From Streptomyces sp. NRRL F-525 (GTDB lineage Bacteria; Actinomycetota; Actinomycetes; Streptomycetales; Streptomycetaceae): 64,000 nt of DNA. The notes under the pieces were generated by a model. That model saw only the letters and a list, made by a program, of their open reading frames with translations, was not told the DNA's origin and did not search any database. Of this stretch, positions 34,552 through 43,123 are shown piece after piece. The stretch's first letter is position 1. Each line of letters opens with the position of its first letter. Location: assembly GCF_000716605.1 (NCBI RefSeq), contig NZ_JNXE01000018.1, positions 62,001 to 126,000 on the forward strand, in the 5' to 3' direction. The position numbers were made by a program, and so were the translations under genes.

Positions 34552-34580
34552 ATCTCATTGCGGGGCCGCCCAGTTGTCAA
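34552..34580 (-). promoter_or_regulatory. Predicted sigma-70-type promoter of the nuclease gene
   Basis: Read on the minus strand, a perfect TTGACA at 34575-34580 is followed after 17 bases by TGAGAT (34552-34557), a reasonable minus-10. It would start transcription near 34546, giving a leader of about 118 bases before the nuclease ATG. Confidence 0.6.
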
Positions 34581-34643
34581 GGTTTCAGCCATGTACTCCT
34601 CGTGGCCGGAACATGAACCGGGCGGCATGGGTCGAAATCCGTC

Positions 34644-34649
34644 TAGGCT
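34644..34649 (+). promoter_or_regulatory. Candidate minus-10 TAGGCT for the 34718 gene
   Basis: TAGGCT matches the streptomycete minus-10 consensus and lies 69 bases upstream of the acidic-protein start. The minus-35 region is G/C-rich and unclear. Confidence 0.35.
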
Positions 34650-34717
34650 GAGCGGCTGAGTCGTGTGTCGTGTACGGCCGTCGTACGGCCTTCGAGGCGC
34701 CCTAGGAGAACCCACCG

Positions 34718-36154
34718 ATGTCAGACAGCTCCCCCTTGCCGCCGGTGCGGCTGCACTCCGAAGCGGAGCTGGCGCGCGACGCGCTGTCCACCCCCCTGCT
34801 CGCCCGGGCCGCCCGGCTCGCCCGCTGGACCGGCCCCGACACCCGGATCGACGCCGGTGGCAGCCTCGTAGACGAGCAGCTGCCCGCCGCTGCCGAGCTC
34901 CTCGGGCTCACCGGCGACGACGCCGCGGCCGACGCCAGCGAGGCCTGGCGGGTCGCCGTGGACACCGGGCTCGTCGAGGTCGTCGACGAGGAGGAGGGCA
35001 CCGTGACGGCCGGAGAGGAGCTGGCGCTGCTCACCTCCGGCTCGCCCGGCGACGTGCTCGCGGTGTGGCTCGGCGCCCTCGACACCCTCCTCGCGGACGC
35101 GAGCGTGCCCGATCTGGACGGTCTTGTCGACGCCATGGACGACGGCGGCGAGGTCGATTTCTCGTCACTCGACTGGGACCCCGAGGCGGAGGCCGAGTTC
35201 CTCGACGGCGTCCTCGGAAATCTGTACCTGCTGACCGTCAACGAGGAGGGCCCCGGTGACGGCCCCGTCCCGCTGCCCGCGCTGGCCGCCTCGATGATCG
35301 TGCCCAGCGACATGGGCGAGCCCACCAACGACGTCCTGGAGCAGGTCTCCGACGCGATGATGCGCCTCGACGACCAGTTCCGGCTCCTCGAACCGGTCGG
35401 CATCGTCGAGTACCAGCCCGTCGACGAGGCCCTCATGGCCGACCCCGACGAGCCGGCGGACGGCCCCGCCGCGTCCGTCGACGAGACCGACGTCACCCGC
35501 TACGGCATGGTCCGCCTCACCCCCCTCGGCCTCTATGGCCTCCGCGCCCGCCTCCTCGAAGCAGGCTTCGCCGCCCCCGCCGTAGGGGATCTCGCGGACA
35601 AGGGCGCGGACGCGCTGCTCGACGGGACGTCCGGGTTCCCGCAGCGGGCGGCGCAGGCCGAGATCGAGCAGTGGCTCGCCGGGCGTGAACCCCTCGACGC
35701 GGCACGGGAGTTGCTCGCCGCGGCCCGCGGCGGGGACTCCGGCGCACCCCTGCGCCGGCTGCTCTGCCAGCAGGCGCTCTCCCTCGTCGGCGCGGAGGCC
35801 GAGCCCGCACTGCGCGCGGTGCTCGACGACCCCGAACTGGGCGGCCTCGCCCGGGTCTGGCTGAGCGAACGCGGTGCGAGCGACGTCCCCGCGCCCTCCG
35901 AGGACCTGGTGTTCTGGCTGACCGTCGACACGGTCGCCGCGCAGCTCGCCGCCGAGGGCAACTCCGAGGAGTTGCAGGCCCTGGTCGAGGGCCTGGCCCA
36001 GCAGCACAACGGATTCTTCGCGGCGGCCTGGCGCGTCGACCACCCGGCGACCGCGGACGTCCTGGAGGCGATGGGCCGCCTGCACCCGGACAAGCGGATC
36101 GCCAAGGAAGCGCGGAAGGCGGCCTTCAAGGCCCGCTCCCAGCAAGGGAATTGA
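34718..36154 (+). CDS. Acidic conserved protein of unknown function
   Basis: A 478-residue cytosolic protein rich in Asp, Glu, Ala and Leu with only one cysteine, no signal peptide and no membrane segment. The N-terminal half contains acidic stretches (EVVDEEEGTVTAGEELALL). The C-terminal half has alpha-helical repeat character (AGREPLDAARELLAAARGG, ALRAVLDDPELGGLARVWLS, VLEAMGRLHPDKRIAKEARK), possibly HEAT-like. I do not recognise a domain. An AGGAG site precedes the ATG. The long intact frame and codon bias make it a real gene. Confidence 0.8.
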   Translation: MSDSSPLPPVRLHSEAELARDALSTPLLARAARLARWTGPDTRIDAGGSLVDEQLPAAAELLGLTGDDAAADASEAWRVAVDTGLVEVVDEEEGTVTAGEELALLTSGSPGDVLAVWLGALDTLLADASVPDLDGLVDAMDDGGEVDFSSLDWDPEAEAEFLDGVLGNLYLLTVNEEGPGDGPVPLPALAASMIVPSDMGEPTNDVLEQVSDAMMRLDDQFRLLEPVGIVEYQPVDEALMADPDEPADGPAASVDETDVTRYGMVRLTPLGLYGLRARLLEAGFAAPAVGDLADKGADALLDGTSGFPQRAAQAEIEQWLAGREPLDAARELLAAARGGDSGAPLRRLLCQQALSLVGAEAEPALRAVLDDPELGGLARVWLSERGASDVPAPSEDLVFWLTVDTVAAQLAAEGNSEELQALVEGLAQQHNGFFAAAWRVDHPATADVLEAMGRLHPDKRIAKEARKAAFKARSQQGN

Positions 36155-36257
36155 CCTGATCCACCCTGCGGGACTTTTGAGTTCCATGGGTGAGCGCATA
36201 CGGCTTCGTGGGTGATCTCTTACGGATTCATGGAAGAGGGCCCGGCGAAGTCGTCCG

Positions 36258-36279
36258 GTGTTCAACTCGTGTTCAGACA
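36258..36279 (+). promoter_or_regulatory. Pho box (PhoP-binding direct repeats)
   Basis: GTGTTCAACTC (36258-36268) and GTGTTCAGACA (36269-36279) are two adjoining 11-base direct repeats matching the streptomycete PHO box unit G(G/T)TCAnnnnnn. They lie 71 bases before the PhoX start, the usual place for phosphate-starvation activation by PhoR-PhoP. Confidence 0.75.
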
Positions 36280-36349
36280 TGGGCGGAAGCGTGGCGCCGA
36301 CCGAGGTCCGCCACCCTCCACGGCACACCCACCGTCACAGGAGACACGC

Positions 36350-37810
36350 ATGTCGCTCACCCGCAGGGATTTCACCGCCAAGTCCGCGATGACCGGTGCC
36401 GGGGTCGCGCTGGCGGGCAGCGTCGGCGCCCTCGCCACCGCGCCCAACGCCCTCGCCGCCACCGACTCCGACACCGAGTCGGCGGCGGACTACGGACACG
36501 ACCACGGACACGGGCACACCGGCGTCGGCTACGGCCCGCTGATCGCCGACCCGGACGGCCTCCTCGCCCTGCCCGCCGGCTTCAAATACCGCGTCATCAC
36601 GTACAGCGGCAGGACCAAGCTGGAATCGGGCGAGTTCACCCCCTCGAACCACGACGGCACGTCCACCTTCGACGGCCCGCGCGGCGCCACCCTCCTCGTC
36701 AACAACCACGAGCTGGCCGGCCCCCGCGCCCAGTGGCCCCACCCCGTCCCGCTCACCGAGGGCCTCGTCTACGACCCCGCCGCCGCCGGTGGCTGCACGG
36801 TCGTCGAGGTCCGCCGCGACCACGTCGCCGAGTGGGTCGGCATCGCCGGCACCGCCACCAACTGCGCGGGCGGCAACACCCCTTGGGACACCTGGCTCAC
36901 CTGCGAGGAGACCGAGGACAAGGCCGGCACCAACGGCTTCACCAAGGACCACGGTTACGTCTTCGAGGTCGACCCGGTCGACCGCCGCGCCAACCGAAAC
37001 CCCAAGCCCATCAAGGCACTTGGCCGCTACGCCCACGAGGCCGTGGTCGTCGACCCCAAGCGCGGCCACCTCTACCTGACCGAGGACGCGGCGAACCCGA
37101 ACGGCCTCCTCTACCGCTGGACCCCGCCCGAGCACTTCCACCACGGCCGCGGCAAGCTGCGCACCCTCGCCGACGACGCGGGCGTCCTCCAGGCCTTCAA
37201 GTGCTTCGACTCCGGCGGCAAGTTCATCGACGACCTCTCCCGCGCCACGAAGATCGGCACGGTCTACGGCGTCGACTGGATCGACGTCCCCGACCGCGAC
37301 GCCAGGACGACCTCCGTCCGCAAGCAGTTCGCGGCCGGCGAGGTCACCCGCGCCCGCAAGCTGGAGGGCATGTGGTGGGGTGACGGCGGCACGTACATCG
37401 TCTCCTCGTTCGCCCGCACGGAGAGCCCCGTCCAGCACGACGGCGCCGTCTGGTTCTACGACCCCAAGCGCCGCACTCTCACCCTCAAGGTCCTGATCGG
37501 CGTCAACCCGGACCCGTCCGTGGACGGCGCGTTCGACGGCCCCGACAACATCACCGTCTCTCCCTACGGCGGTCTCGTCATCGCCGAGGACGGCGAGGGC
37601 GTCCAGCACCTGTTCGGCGCGACCGAGAGCGGCCGCACGTACCCGATCGCCCGCAACGAACTCAACATCGGCACCGAAGAGAAGCCGGAGTTCAGCGAGT
37701 TCACCGGCGTGACGTTCTCGCCCGACGGCAAGACCCTGTACGCGAACATCCAGACACCGGGGATCATGCTCGCGATCACTGGTCCCTGGAAGCGGCAGAA
37801 GCGCGGCTGA
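36350..37810 (+). CDS. phoX: Tat-exported PhoX-like alkaline phosphatase
   Basis: A 486-residue exported protein of the PhoX/DUF839 family, Ca/Fe-dependent phosphatases acting on phosphate monoesters outside the cell. The N-terminus SLTRRDFTAKSAMTGAGVAL is a twin-arginine signal peptide with cleavage near APNALAA. Family motifs include LLVNNHELAGPRAQWP, NTPWDTWLTCEETED, GRYAHEAVVVDPKRGHLYLTEDA (in two parts) and MWWGDGGTYIVSSF. A Pho box upstream predicts induction in low phosphate. The start at 36350 follows AGGAG. No neighbour is in the same operon. Confidence 0.88.
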   Translation: MSLTRRDFTAKSAMTGAGVALAGSVGALATAPNALAATDSDTESAADYGHDHGHGHTGVGYGPLIADPDGLLALPAGFKYRVITYSGRTKLESGEFTPSNHDGTSTFDGPRGATLLVNNHELAGPRAQWPHPVPLTEGLVYDPAAAGGCTVVEVRRDHVAEWVGIAGTATNCAGGNTPWDTWLTCEETEDKAGTNGFTKDHGYVFEVDPVDRRANRNPKPIKALGRYAHEAVVVDPKRGHLYLTEDAANPNGLLYRWTPPEHFHHGRGKLRTLADDAGVLQAFKCFDSGGKFIDDLSRATKIGTVYGVDWIDVPDRDARTTSVRKQFAAGEVTRARKLEGMWWGDGGTYIVSSFARTESPVQHDGAVWFYDPKRRTLTLKVLIGVNPDPSVDGAFDGPDNITVSPYGGLVIAEDGEGVQHLFGATESGRTYPIARNELNIGTEEKPEFSEFTGVTFSPDGKTLYANIQTPGIMLAITGPWKRQKRG

Positions 37811-37965
37811 ACTCCCGTACGGAATTAATTGGTTGGCCCCTCCGGAGCTGTGCCTCCTACTCTGAGATCACAACAGCACGCACCTCCCGGTGCGAAGGCT
37901 GCGGCTACTTCTCTCTCAAAGAATCCACGCCGCAGCCGTTTTTGATCTCGGGAGGCGCAGCTCAT
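37811..37965 (+). other. Leader between phoX and the Y RNA, with a promoter candidate
   Basis: The stretch holds a promoter-like TTGGCC (37833-37838) and TACTCT (37858-37863), 19 bases apart. They would start an RNA near 37870. CGCACC-TCCC-GGTGCG (37879-37894) could form a small hairpin that competes with CCTCCCG (37883-37889) pairing to CGGGAGG (37949-37955). The terminator hairpin described next lies between. I see no protein gene here. Confidence 0.4.
37897..37943 (+). terminator. Hairpin with T tract: phoX terminator or small RNA end
   Basis: GGCTGCGGC (37897-37905) pairs perfectly with GCCGCAGCC (37929-37937) and is followed by GTTTTT. This is one of the few classical rho-independent terminators in the window. 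It lies 86 bases after the phoX stop, so it could end phoX, or end a small RNA from the promoter candidate near 37858. Confidence 0.65.
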
Positions 37966-38113
37966 GGTGGGTGCCCGGTGCGCAGGCAACGGTTACTTCA
38001 TTGGATCGGGCGGTTGCGGGTTCGAGTCCCGTCATCGACTTCGGGTCGGTGTAGCTCAATTGGGTAGAGCACCTGGAAAAGTCCGTCGCCGCCTCTGAAC
38101 TCGGGCACCCACC
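37966..38113 (+). ncRNA. Y RNA-like RNA (YrlA type) with permuted tRNA-mimic domain
   Basis: The two ends form a perfect 12-bp helix, GGTGGGTGCCCG (37966-37977) with CGGGCACCCACC (38102-38113). Inside is a circularly permuted tRNA. It has an anticodon-like helix 38006-38010/38072-38076, a 5-base variable loop and a T arm GCGGG-TTCGAGT-CCCGT (38016-38032). The 7-bp acceptor-like stem is closed by TTCGG (38033-38039/38045-38051). TA at positions 8-9 and a D arm GCTC-AATTGGGTA-GAGC (38054-38070) complete it. Short helices AGGC/GCCT and ACGG/CCGT link the two parts. This is the architecture of bacterial YrlA RNAs. It precedes the Ro60-like gene by 50 bases. Confidence 0.82.
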
Positions 38114-38163
38114 TTTCGCTGCGCGCTCCCTCCGAAACACCAAGGAATTCGGGGGAATTCACC

Positions 38164-39747
38164 ATGGCGCGGTTCAACACCAAGGCGGCGAAGACCCAGC
38201 CCACTTCGCGGGTCACCTCCACGGGCCGAGTACTCCGTACCTACCAGGGCGGCCGGGGCCGTGAGCGCGACGCGCGCTCCGAGCTCTTCCTGCTCGCGGT
38301 CGCCAACTTCGTTTCCCAGCAGACCTTTTACGAGTCCGGCGCCGACCGCGACGACCGCTTCGCGACCCTCGTGCGCGAGCTCGCCGTCACCGACCCGGAC
38401 TGGACGGCAGGCCTCCTCGGCTGGCTGCGCGGCGAGGGCAACCTCCGTACGGCCGCCGTCGTGGGCGCCGCCGAGTACGTGAAGGCCCGCCTCGACGCCG
38501 GCGCCACCGACGGCCCCTCGAACCGGCAGGTCGTCGACTCCGTGCTGCGCCGCCCGGACGAGCCCGGCGAGCTGCTCGCGTACTGGACCGCGCGCTACGG
38601 CCGCAACATCCCGAAGCCGGTCAAGCGCGGTGTCGCCGACGCCGTACGACGTCTCTACAGCGGTAAGTCGCTGCTCAAGTACGACACCGCGTCCAAGGGC
38701 TACCGCTTCGGCGACATCCTCAACCTCGTGCACGCGGCGCCGGACCCGGACAAGGCGTGGCAGGGCGAGCTGTTCCAGTACGCGCTGGACCGCCGGCACC
38801 ACCCGGACACCGCCGTACCGCCCGCGTCGAACCAAGTCCTCACCGCGCACCGCGAGTTGATGGCGCTGCCGGTCGAAGAGCGGCGCGCGGTCGTCACGGC
38901 GGCCGACGGCGCCGAGCGGCTCGCGGCGGCCGGGATGACGTGGGAGGCGCTGGCCGGCTGGCTCCAGGGCCCGATGGACAAGGCGGCCTGGGAGGCGGTC
39001 ATTCCGTCCATGGGTTCGATGGCGCTGGTCCGGAATCTCCGCAACTTCGACGAGGCCGGGGTCTCGGACGAGGTCGCGGCCCGGGTCGCGGCGAAGATCA
39101 GCGACCCGGCGGAGGTCGCGCGCTCGCGGCAGTTCCCGTTCCGCTACCTCGCCGCGTACCAGCACGCGCCCTCGCTGCGCTGGTCGTACCCGCTGGAGCG
39201 GGCGCTCGGCCACTCGCTGGCCAACGTGCCCGCGCTGCCGGGCCGCACGCTGGTGCTCGTGGACCGCTCGGGGTCGATGTTCCACTCCCGGCTGTCCGAC
39301 CGCTCGGAGCTCAACCGGGCCGACGCGGCGGCGATCTTCGGCACGGCGCTCGCGCTGCGGGCGGCGGACGCGGACCTCGTCGAGTTCGGTACGACGAGCA
39401 AGCGCCTCGACCTCGGCGCGGGTGAGTCGGTGCTCAAGGTCCTGGGCCGCTTCGGCGACCTGGGCGGCACCGACACCACCTCGGCGGTCCGCTCGCACTA
39501 CCGGGGCCAGGACCGGGTGCTGATCATCACCGACGAGCAGGCTTCGTACAGCCACTACGGCGACCCGACCGAGCAGGTCCCGGCCGGCATCCCGGTCTAC
39601 ACCTGGAACCTCGCCGGGTACCGAGCGGGCCACGGCCCGTCCGGTACGGCGAACCGGCACACCTTCGGCGGCCTCTCGGACGCGGCCTTCCGGATGGTGC
39701 CGCTGCTGGAGGCGGCCCGGGACGCGGACTGGCCCTGGGCGGCTTGA
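38164..39747 (+). CDS. rsr: TROVE-domain protein, bacterial Ro60 (Rsr)
   Basis: A 527-residue RNA-binding protein orthologous to Ro60. The N-terminal 340 residues form the HEAT-like TROVE ring (RVLRTYQGGRGRERDARSEL, NFVSQQTFYESGADRDDRF, WLRGEGNLRTAAVVGAAEYV). The C-terminal von Willebrand A domain has an intact MIDAS motif in LVLVDRSGSMFHS (DxSxS) and a later GGTDTTSAVR. Ro60 proteins bind Y RNAs and misfolded RNAs in stress and RNA decay or maturation. The adjacent Y RNA is its expected partner. An AAGGAATTC stretch lies before the ATG. Confidence 0.93.
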   Translation: MARFNTKAAKTQPTSRVTSTGRVLRTYQGGRGRERDARSELFLLAVANFVSQQTFYESGADRDDRFATLVRELAVTDPDWTAGLLGWLRGEGNLRTAAVVGAAEYVKARLDAGATDGPSNRQVVDSVLRRPDEPGELLAYWTARYGRNIPKPVKRGVADAVRRLYSGKSLLKYDTASKGYRFGDILNLVHAAPDPDKAWQGELFQYALDRRHHPDTAVPPASNQVLTAHRELMALPVEERRAVVTAADGAERLAAAGMTWEALAGWLQGPMDKAAWEAVIPSMGSMALVRNLRNFDEAGVSDEVAARVAAKISDPAEVARSRQFPFRYLAAYQHAPSLRWSYPLERALGHSLANVPALPGRTLVLVDRSGSMFHSRLSDRSELNRADAAAIFGTALALRAADADLVEFGTTSKRLDLGAGESVLKVLGRFGDLGGTDTTSAVRSHYRGQDRVLIITDEQASYSHYGDPTEQVPAGIPVYTWNLAGYRAGHGPSGTANRHTFGGLSDAAFRMVPLLEAARDADWPWAA

Positions 39748-39754
39748 GAGGCAA

Positions 39755-39793
39755 GGTGTGGCCCGCACTTTCACGGGGAGTGCGGGCCACACC
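39755..39793 (+). terminator. Terminator of rsr
   Basis: GGTGTGGCCCGCACT pairs perfectly with AGTGCGGGCCACACC over a 9-base loop, 8 bases after the rsr stop. It is followed by CTTGTCC. The 15-bp stem is strong enough to isolate rsr from the GntR gene. Confidence 0.8.
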
Positions 39794-39828
39794 CTTGTCC
39801 ACGTGGGCGCACCCTTGCCCGACCGAGG

Positions 39829-39857
39829 ATTGACATCTAACATTTCAGTTCATGAAC
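39829..39857 (+). promoter_or_regulatory. TTGACA box and GTTCATGAAC palindrome at the gntR start
   Basis: TTGACA (39829-39834) lies 18 bases before the start codon, and the perfect 10-bp palindrome GTTCATGAAC (39848-39857) contains the ATG at 39852. If TTGACA is a minus-35, the minus-10 would fall inside the gene, so it may instead be part of an operator. Both suggest compact autoregulation. Confidence 0.35.
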
Positions 39858-40499
39858 GCCCTACGGCCCGTCCCGCGCACCCTCCTCCGCGACCGCGCCT
39901 ACGAAGCGATCCGCGACGCCATCGTGGCCGGGGACATCGAGCCCGGGGCGGTGGTGCGGGACGCCGATCTCGCCGAGCGGCTCGGGCTGTCGCGGGCGCC
40001 GGTGCGGGAGGCGTTCTCGCGGCTGGTGGAGGAGGGGCTGCTGGAGAGCAAGCCGCAGAGCTACACCCGGGTGACGCCGGTCGTGGCCGCCGAGGTACGG
40101 GACGCCGCCGCCGTCGTCGGGGCCATGCACGAGTTGGTGACCCGGGTCGCCGTACCCCTCTTGCGCGACACGGACGTCGACGTCATGCGCGCGGCCAACG
40201 ACCGGTTCGCCGCCGCCGTGCACGCCGGTGACGTGGACGCGGCCCTGCGCGCCGACGACGAACTCCACGACGTCCTGGTGCGGGTGAGCGGCAATCGCGC
40301 CGCCGCCGCCACCGTCGCCCGCTACACCCCGCTCATCCGCCGACTGGAGCGACGACGCTTCGGCGAGGGCGGCTCCTGCCGTTCGGCCGGGCTGCACGAG
40401 CGGCTGATCGAGGCCTGCGCGGACGGTGACACGGACGGTGCGGTCCGCGTCACGGCCGACATCTGGCACACCCTCGCGGACCTGACCGATGCTGACTGA
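39852..40499 (+). CDS. GntR-family (FCD) regulator next to ACC deaminase
   Basis: A 215-residue regulator. The N-terminal winged helix is at residues 10-75 ([40 protein letters not shown]) and the C-terminal FCD effector domain has the expected metal-binding residues ([27 protein letters not shown]). Its stop lies 14 bases before the acdS start with a GGAGG site between. It very likely controls acdS, with an amino or organic acid as ligand. Confidence 0.88.
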   Translation: MNALRPVPRTLLRDRAYEAIRDAIVAGDIEPGAVVRDADLAERLGLSRAPVREAFSRLVEEGLLESKPQSYTRVTPVVAAEVRDAAAVVGAMHELVTRVAVPLLRDTDVDVMRAANDRFAAAVHAGDVDAALRADDELHDVLVRVSGNRAAAATVARYTPLIRRLERRRFGEGGSCRSAGLHERLIEACADGDTDGAVRVTADIWHTLADLTDAD

Positions 40500-40512
40500 C
40501 CCTGGAGGTCTC

Positions 40513-41529
40513 ATGTCCCTTTCCTCGTACGACCGTTACCCCCTCCTCTTCGGCCCCTCGCCCGTCCACCCGCTGGAGCGCCTCACCGCCCACCTCGGCG
40601 GCGCCTCGATGTGGGCCAAGCGCGAGGACTGCAACTCCGGTGTCGCGTACGGCGGCAACAAGACCCGCAAGCTGGAGTACCTCGTCGCCGACGCCCTCGC
40701 GAAGGGCTGCGACACCCTCGTCTCGATCGGCGGCGTGCAGTCCAACCACACCCGCCAGGTCGCGGCCTGTGCCGCCCGTGCCGGGCTCAAGTGCGTGCTG
40801 ATCCAGGAGAGTTGGGTGGAGTGGCCCGACTCCGTCTACGACAAGGTCGGCAACATCCTGATCAGCCGCCTCGCCGGAGCGGACGTACGCCTGGTGAAGG
40901 CCGGGTTCGGCATCGGCTTCAAGGAGAGCTGGGAGCAGGCGCTGCGGGAGGTCGAGGAGAGCGGCGGCAAGCCGTACGCCATCCCGGCCGGCGCCTCCGA
41001 CCACCCGCTCGGCGGCCTCGGCTTCGCCAACTGGGCCCACGAAGTCGCCGAGCAGGAGCGGGAGTTGGGCGTCTTCTTCGACACCGTGGTGGTGTGCTCG
41101 GTGACCGGCTCCACCCAGGCGGGCATGGTCGCCGGGTTCCGCGCGATCGAGGAGGCGGGCGGCCGCGAGCGCCGGGTGCTCGGCATCGACGCCTCGGCGA
41201 AGCCCGCCGAGACCCGCGAGCAGGTGGCCCGTATCGCGCAGGGCACCGCCCAACTGATCGGCGTCAAGCGCGAGTTGACCCTCGACGACGTCGAACTCGA
41301 CGACCGCTACCACGCCGGCGTCTACGGCATCCCGGACGAGACCACCCTGGAGGCGATGCGCCTCGCCGCCCGCACCGAGGGGATGGTCACCGACCCCGTG
41401 TACGAGGGCAAGTCCATGGCCGGGATGATCGACCTGGTCGCCCGGGGCGAGATCGCCGCCGACTCCACGGTGCTCTACGCCCACCTCGGCGGCCAGCCCG
41501 CGCTGGACGCGTACAGCGCGCTGTTCTAG
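40513..41529 (+). CDS. acdS: 1-aminocyclopropane-1-carboxylate deaminase
   Basis: A 338-residue PLP enzyme that splits ACC, the plant ethylene precursor, to 2-oxobutyrate and ammonia. The PLP lysine is K50 in [15 protein letters not shown]. The residues that separate true ACC deaminases from D-cysteine desulfhydrases are present: Y297 and the following Glu in DPVYEGKSM and L325 in YAHLGG. The total length equals the Pseudomonas enzyme. The start ATG 40513 follows CTGGAGG. The gene suggests interaction with plants or use of ACC as nitrogen source. Its TAG overlaps the stop of the convergent MFS gene. Confidence 0.9.
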   Translation: MSLSSYDRYPLLFGPSPVHPLERLTAHLGGASMWAKREDCNSGVAYGGNKTRKLEYLVADALAKGCDTLVSIGGVQSNHTRQVAACAARAGLKCVLIQESWVEWPDSVYDKVGNILISRLAGADVRLVKAGFGIGFKESWEQALREVEESGGKPYAIPAGASDHPLGGLGFANWAHEVAEQERELGVFFDTVVVCSVTGSTQAGMVAGFRAIEEAGGRERRVLGIDASAKPAETREQVARIAQGTAQLIGVKRELTLDDVELDDRYHAGVYGIPDETTLEAMRLAARTEGMVTDPVYEGKSMAGMIDLVARGEIAADSTVLYAHLGGQPALDAYSALF

Positions 41530-42986
41530 GCCGACTCCCGGGCGCCCTCGGCCCGTTCGGGTTTCCTGCCGGTGATCACGAACGCCGAGACCAGCAGTGC
41601 GGTCAGGGCGATCAGCGCGCCGACGCCGAACGCGCGGGCCGAGCCGTGGACGAGGATCTCGGACGGTGACCCGGTCGCGTGCCGGGTCGCCGTGCCGAAC
41701 ACCGTGACCAGGATGGACAGTCCGAGGGTGCCGCCGAGCCACTGGAGGGTCTGGAGGAGGCCCGACGCGGCGCCCGCCTCGCGGGGTTCGATGCCCGCGA
41801 GGATCGTCGCGTTGAGCGGCATGAAGCTGAGTCCGACACCCACGCCCAGCAGAAGCAGCGGGCCCAGCAGCCCGGTCAAGTAGCCGTCGTCCGCGCGGAG
41901 TTGCGACAGCCATGCCGCCGATACGGCGAGCAGCGCCATGCCGGTGAGCAGCACCGGCTTGGCGCCGAAGCGGGCCAGCAGCCGGGGCACGAAACGCACG
42001 ACCGTGAACAGCGCCAGTGTCATCGGCAGGAAGGCGAAGCCCGCGCGCAACGGGCTGTAGTCCAGGACCCGTTGGCTGATCAGGGTGAGGAAGTAGAACG
42101 CGCCGAACATGCCCGCCGGCAGCAGCAGGACGCCCGCGTAGCCACCCGCGCGGTTGCGGTCCGCGAACAGCCCCAGCGGCATGATGGGTTGGGCGGCGCG
42201 GGACTCGACCACGGTGAAGCCCGCCAACAGGGCCGCCGCGCAACTGAACCCCAACTGCGCCTGCATGTCGCCCCATCCGTCCGACGAGACCCGGATGAAC
42301 GCGTACACCAGCGAGGTCATCCCGGCGGTGCCGGTGAGCGCGCCCGCCGCGTCGAACCGGCCCGCGTGGCGCGGGGGTTCGGCGACGAAACGGGGGAGGG
42401 CGGTGGCCACCGCGATGCCGATCGGCACGTTGATCAGCAGGGCCCAGCGCCAGGACGCCCAGGAGGTCAGCATGCCGCCGATGACCAGGCCTATCGAGGC
42501 GCCGATGCCGGCCATGGAGGTGTAGATGCCGAGCGCGTGGTGACGGCGCGGGCCCTCCGGGAAGTTGGTGGTGATCAGGGCGAGCGTGTTGGGTGCGATG
42601 AGCGCGGCGCCCATGCCCTGCAGCGCGCGGGCCGCGAGCAGCCAGGCGCTGTCGGTGGCGAGTCCGCCGAGCAGGGAGGAGGTCGCGAAGAGCAGGACGC
42701 CGATCGTGAGCGTACGGCGGCGGCCCACGATGTCTCCGACCCGGCTGCCCAGCAGAAGCAGCCCGCCGAAGGCGAGCGTGTAGGCGTTGAGGACCCAGGA
42801 CAGCCCGGTGGGGCTGAAGCCGAGGTCTTTCTGGATGTCCGGCAGCGCGACGTTGACGACGGTGGAGTCGACGCCGACCATCAGATAGGCGGTGACGACG
42901 GTGAAGAGGACGGTGCCGAGCCTGGCGGGTCGGGGCGGTGCGGAGAGAGGATCGACGGTGGTGGACGGTGCGGACGGGGTGGACAT
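41526..42986 (-). CDS. MFS drug exporter, DHA2 (14-helix) type
   Basis: A 486-residue membrane protein of the EmrB/QacA group with 14 hydrophobic helices. The DHA2 motifs are visible: [16 protein letters not shown] (helix 1), [20 protein letters not shown] (motif A after helix 2), [15 protein letters not shown] (motif C-like) and NVPIGIAVA. It is divergent from the TetR gene and shares its operator region. I used the ATG at 42986 (MSTPSAPS) since the frame upstream runs into the operator. Substrate unknown. Confidence 0.9.
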   Translation of the reverse strand: MSTPSAPSTTVDPLSAPPRPARLGTVLFTVVTAYLMVGVDSTVVNVALPDIQKDLGFSPTGLSWVLNAYTLAFGGLLLLGSRVGDIVGRRRTLTIGVLLFATSSLLGGLATDSAWLLAARALQGMGAALIAPNTLALITTNFPEGPRRHHALGIYTSMAGIGASIGLVIGGMLTSWASWRWALLINVPIGIAVATALPRFVAEPPRHAGRFDAAGALTGTAGMTSLVYAFIRVSSDGWGDMQAQLGFSCAAALLAGFTVVESRAAQPIMPLGLFADRNRAGGYAGVLLLPAGMFGAFYFLTLISQRVLDYSPLRAGFAFLPMTLALFTVVRFVPRLLARFGAKPVLLTGMALLAVSAAWLSQLRADDGYLTGLLGPLLLLGVGVGLSFMPLNATILAGIEPREAGAASGLLQTLQWLGGTLGLSILVTVFGTATRHATGSPSEILVHGSARAFGVGALIALTALLVSAFVITGRKPERAEGARESA

Positions 42987-43056
42987 GGAGTTCTCCCGGT
43001 CTGGCGTCCCCGGCTGAGAGACGTGCGGGCAGCACGGACTGCCCGCAGAGGTAAGC

Positions 43057-43103
43057 GGGGACTGTCTCCGTTTAGTACTCGGTAAGATACGGAGACAGTC
43101 CCC
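43057..43103. promoter_or_regulatory. Two inverted 15-bp TetR operator-like sites between MFS and tetR
   Basis: GGGGACTGTCTCCGT (43057-43071) is perfectly inverted at 43089-43103, with 17 bases between. Each arm is itself nearly palindromic (GGGGAC-T-GTCTCC). The arrangement fits two TetR dimers bound between the divergent promoters, repressing both genes. Confidence 0.75.
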
Positions 43104-43123
43104 GGTTCGCAAGGAGTATCTGG

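Noticed and set aside
38006..38076. A tRNA gene on the plus strand (T arm, D arm, 5-base variable loop).
   Set aside because: The arms occur in permuted order, with the T arm before the D arm. There is no anticodon loop between the halves of the anticodon-like stem and no free 3-prime acceptor end. The Y RNA reading explains all features including the outer helix and the neighbouring rsr gene.
41526..41529. A terminator between acdS and the convergent MFS gene.
   Set aside because: The two stop codons share bases (CTAG) and no hairpin lies in the overlap. Any termination must happen inside the opposite gene.
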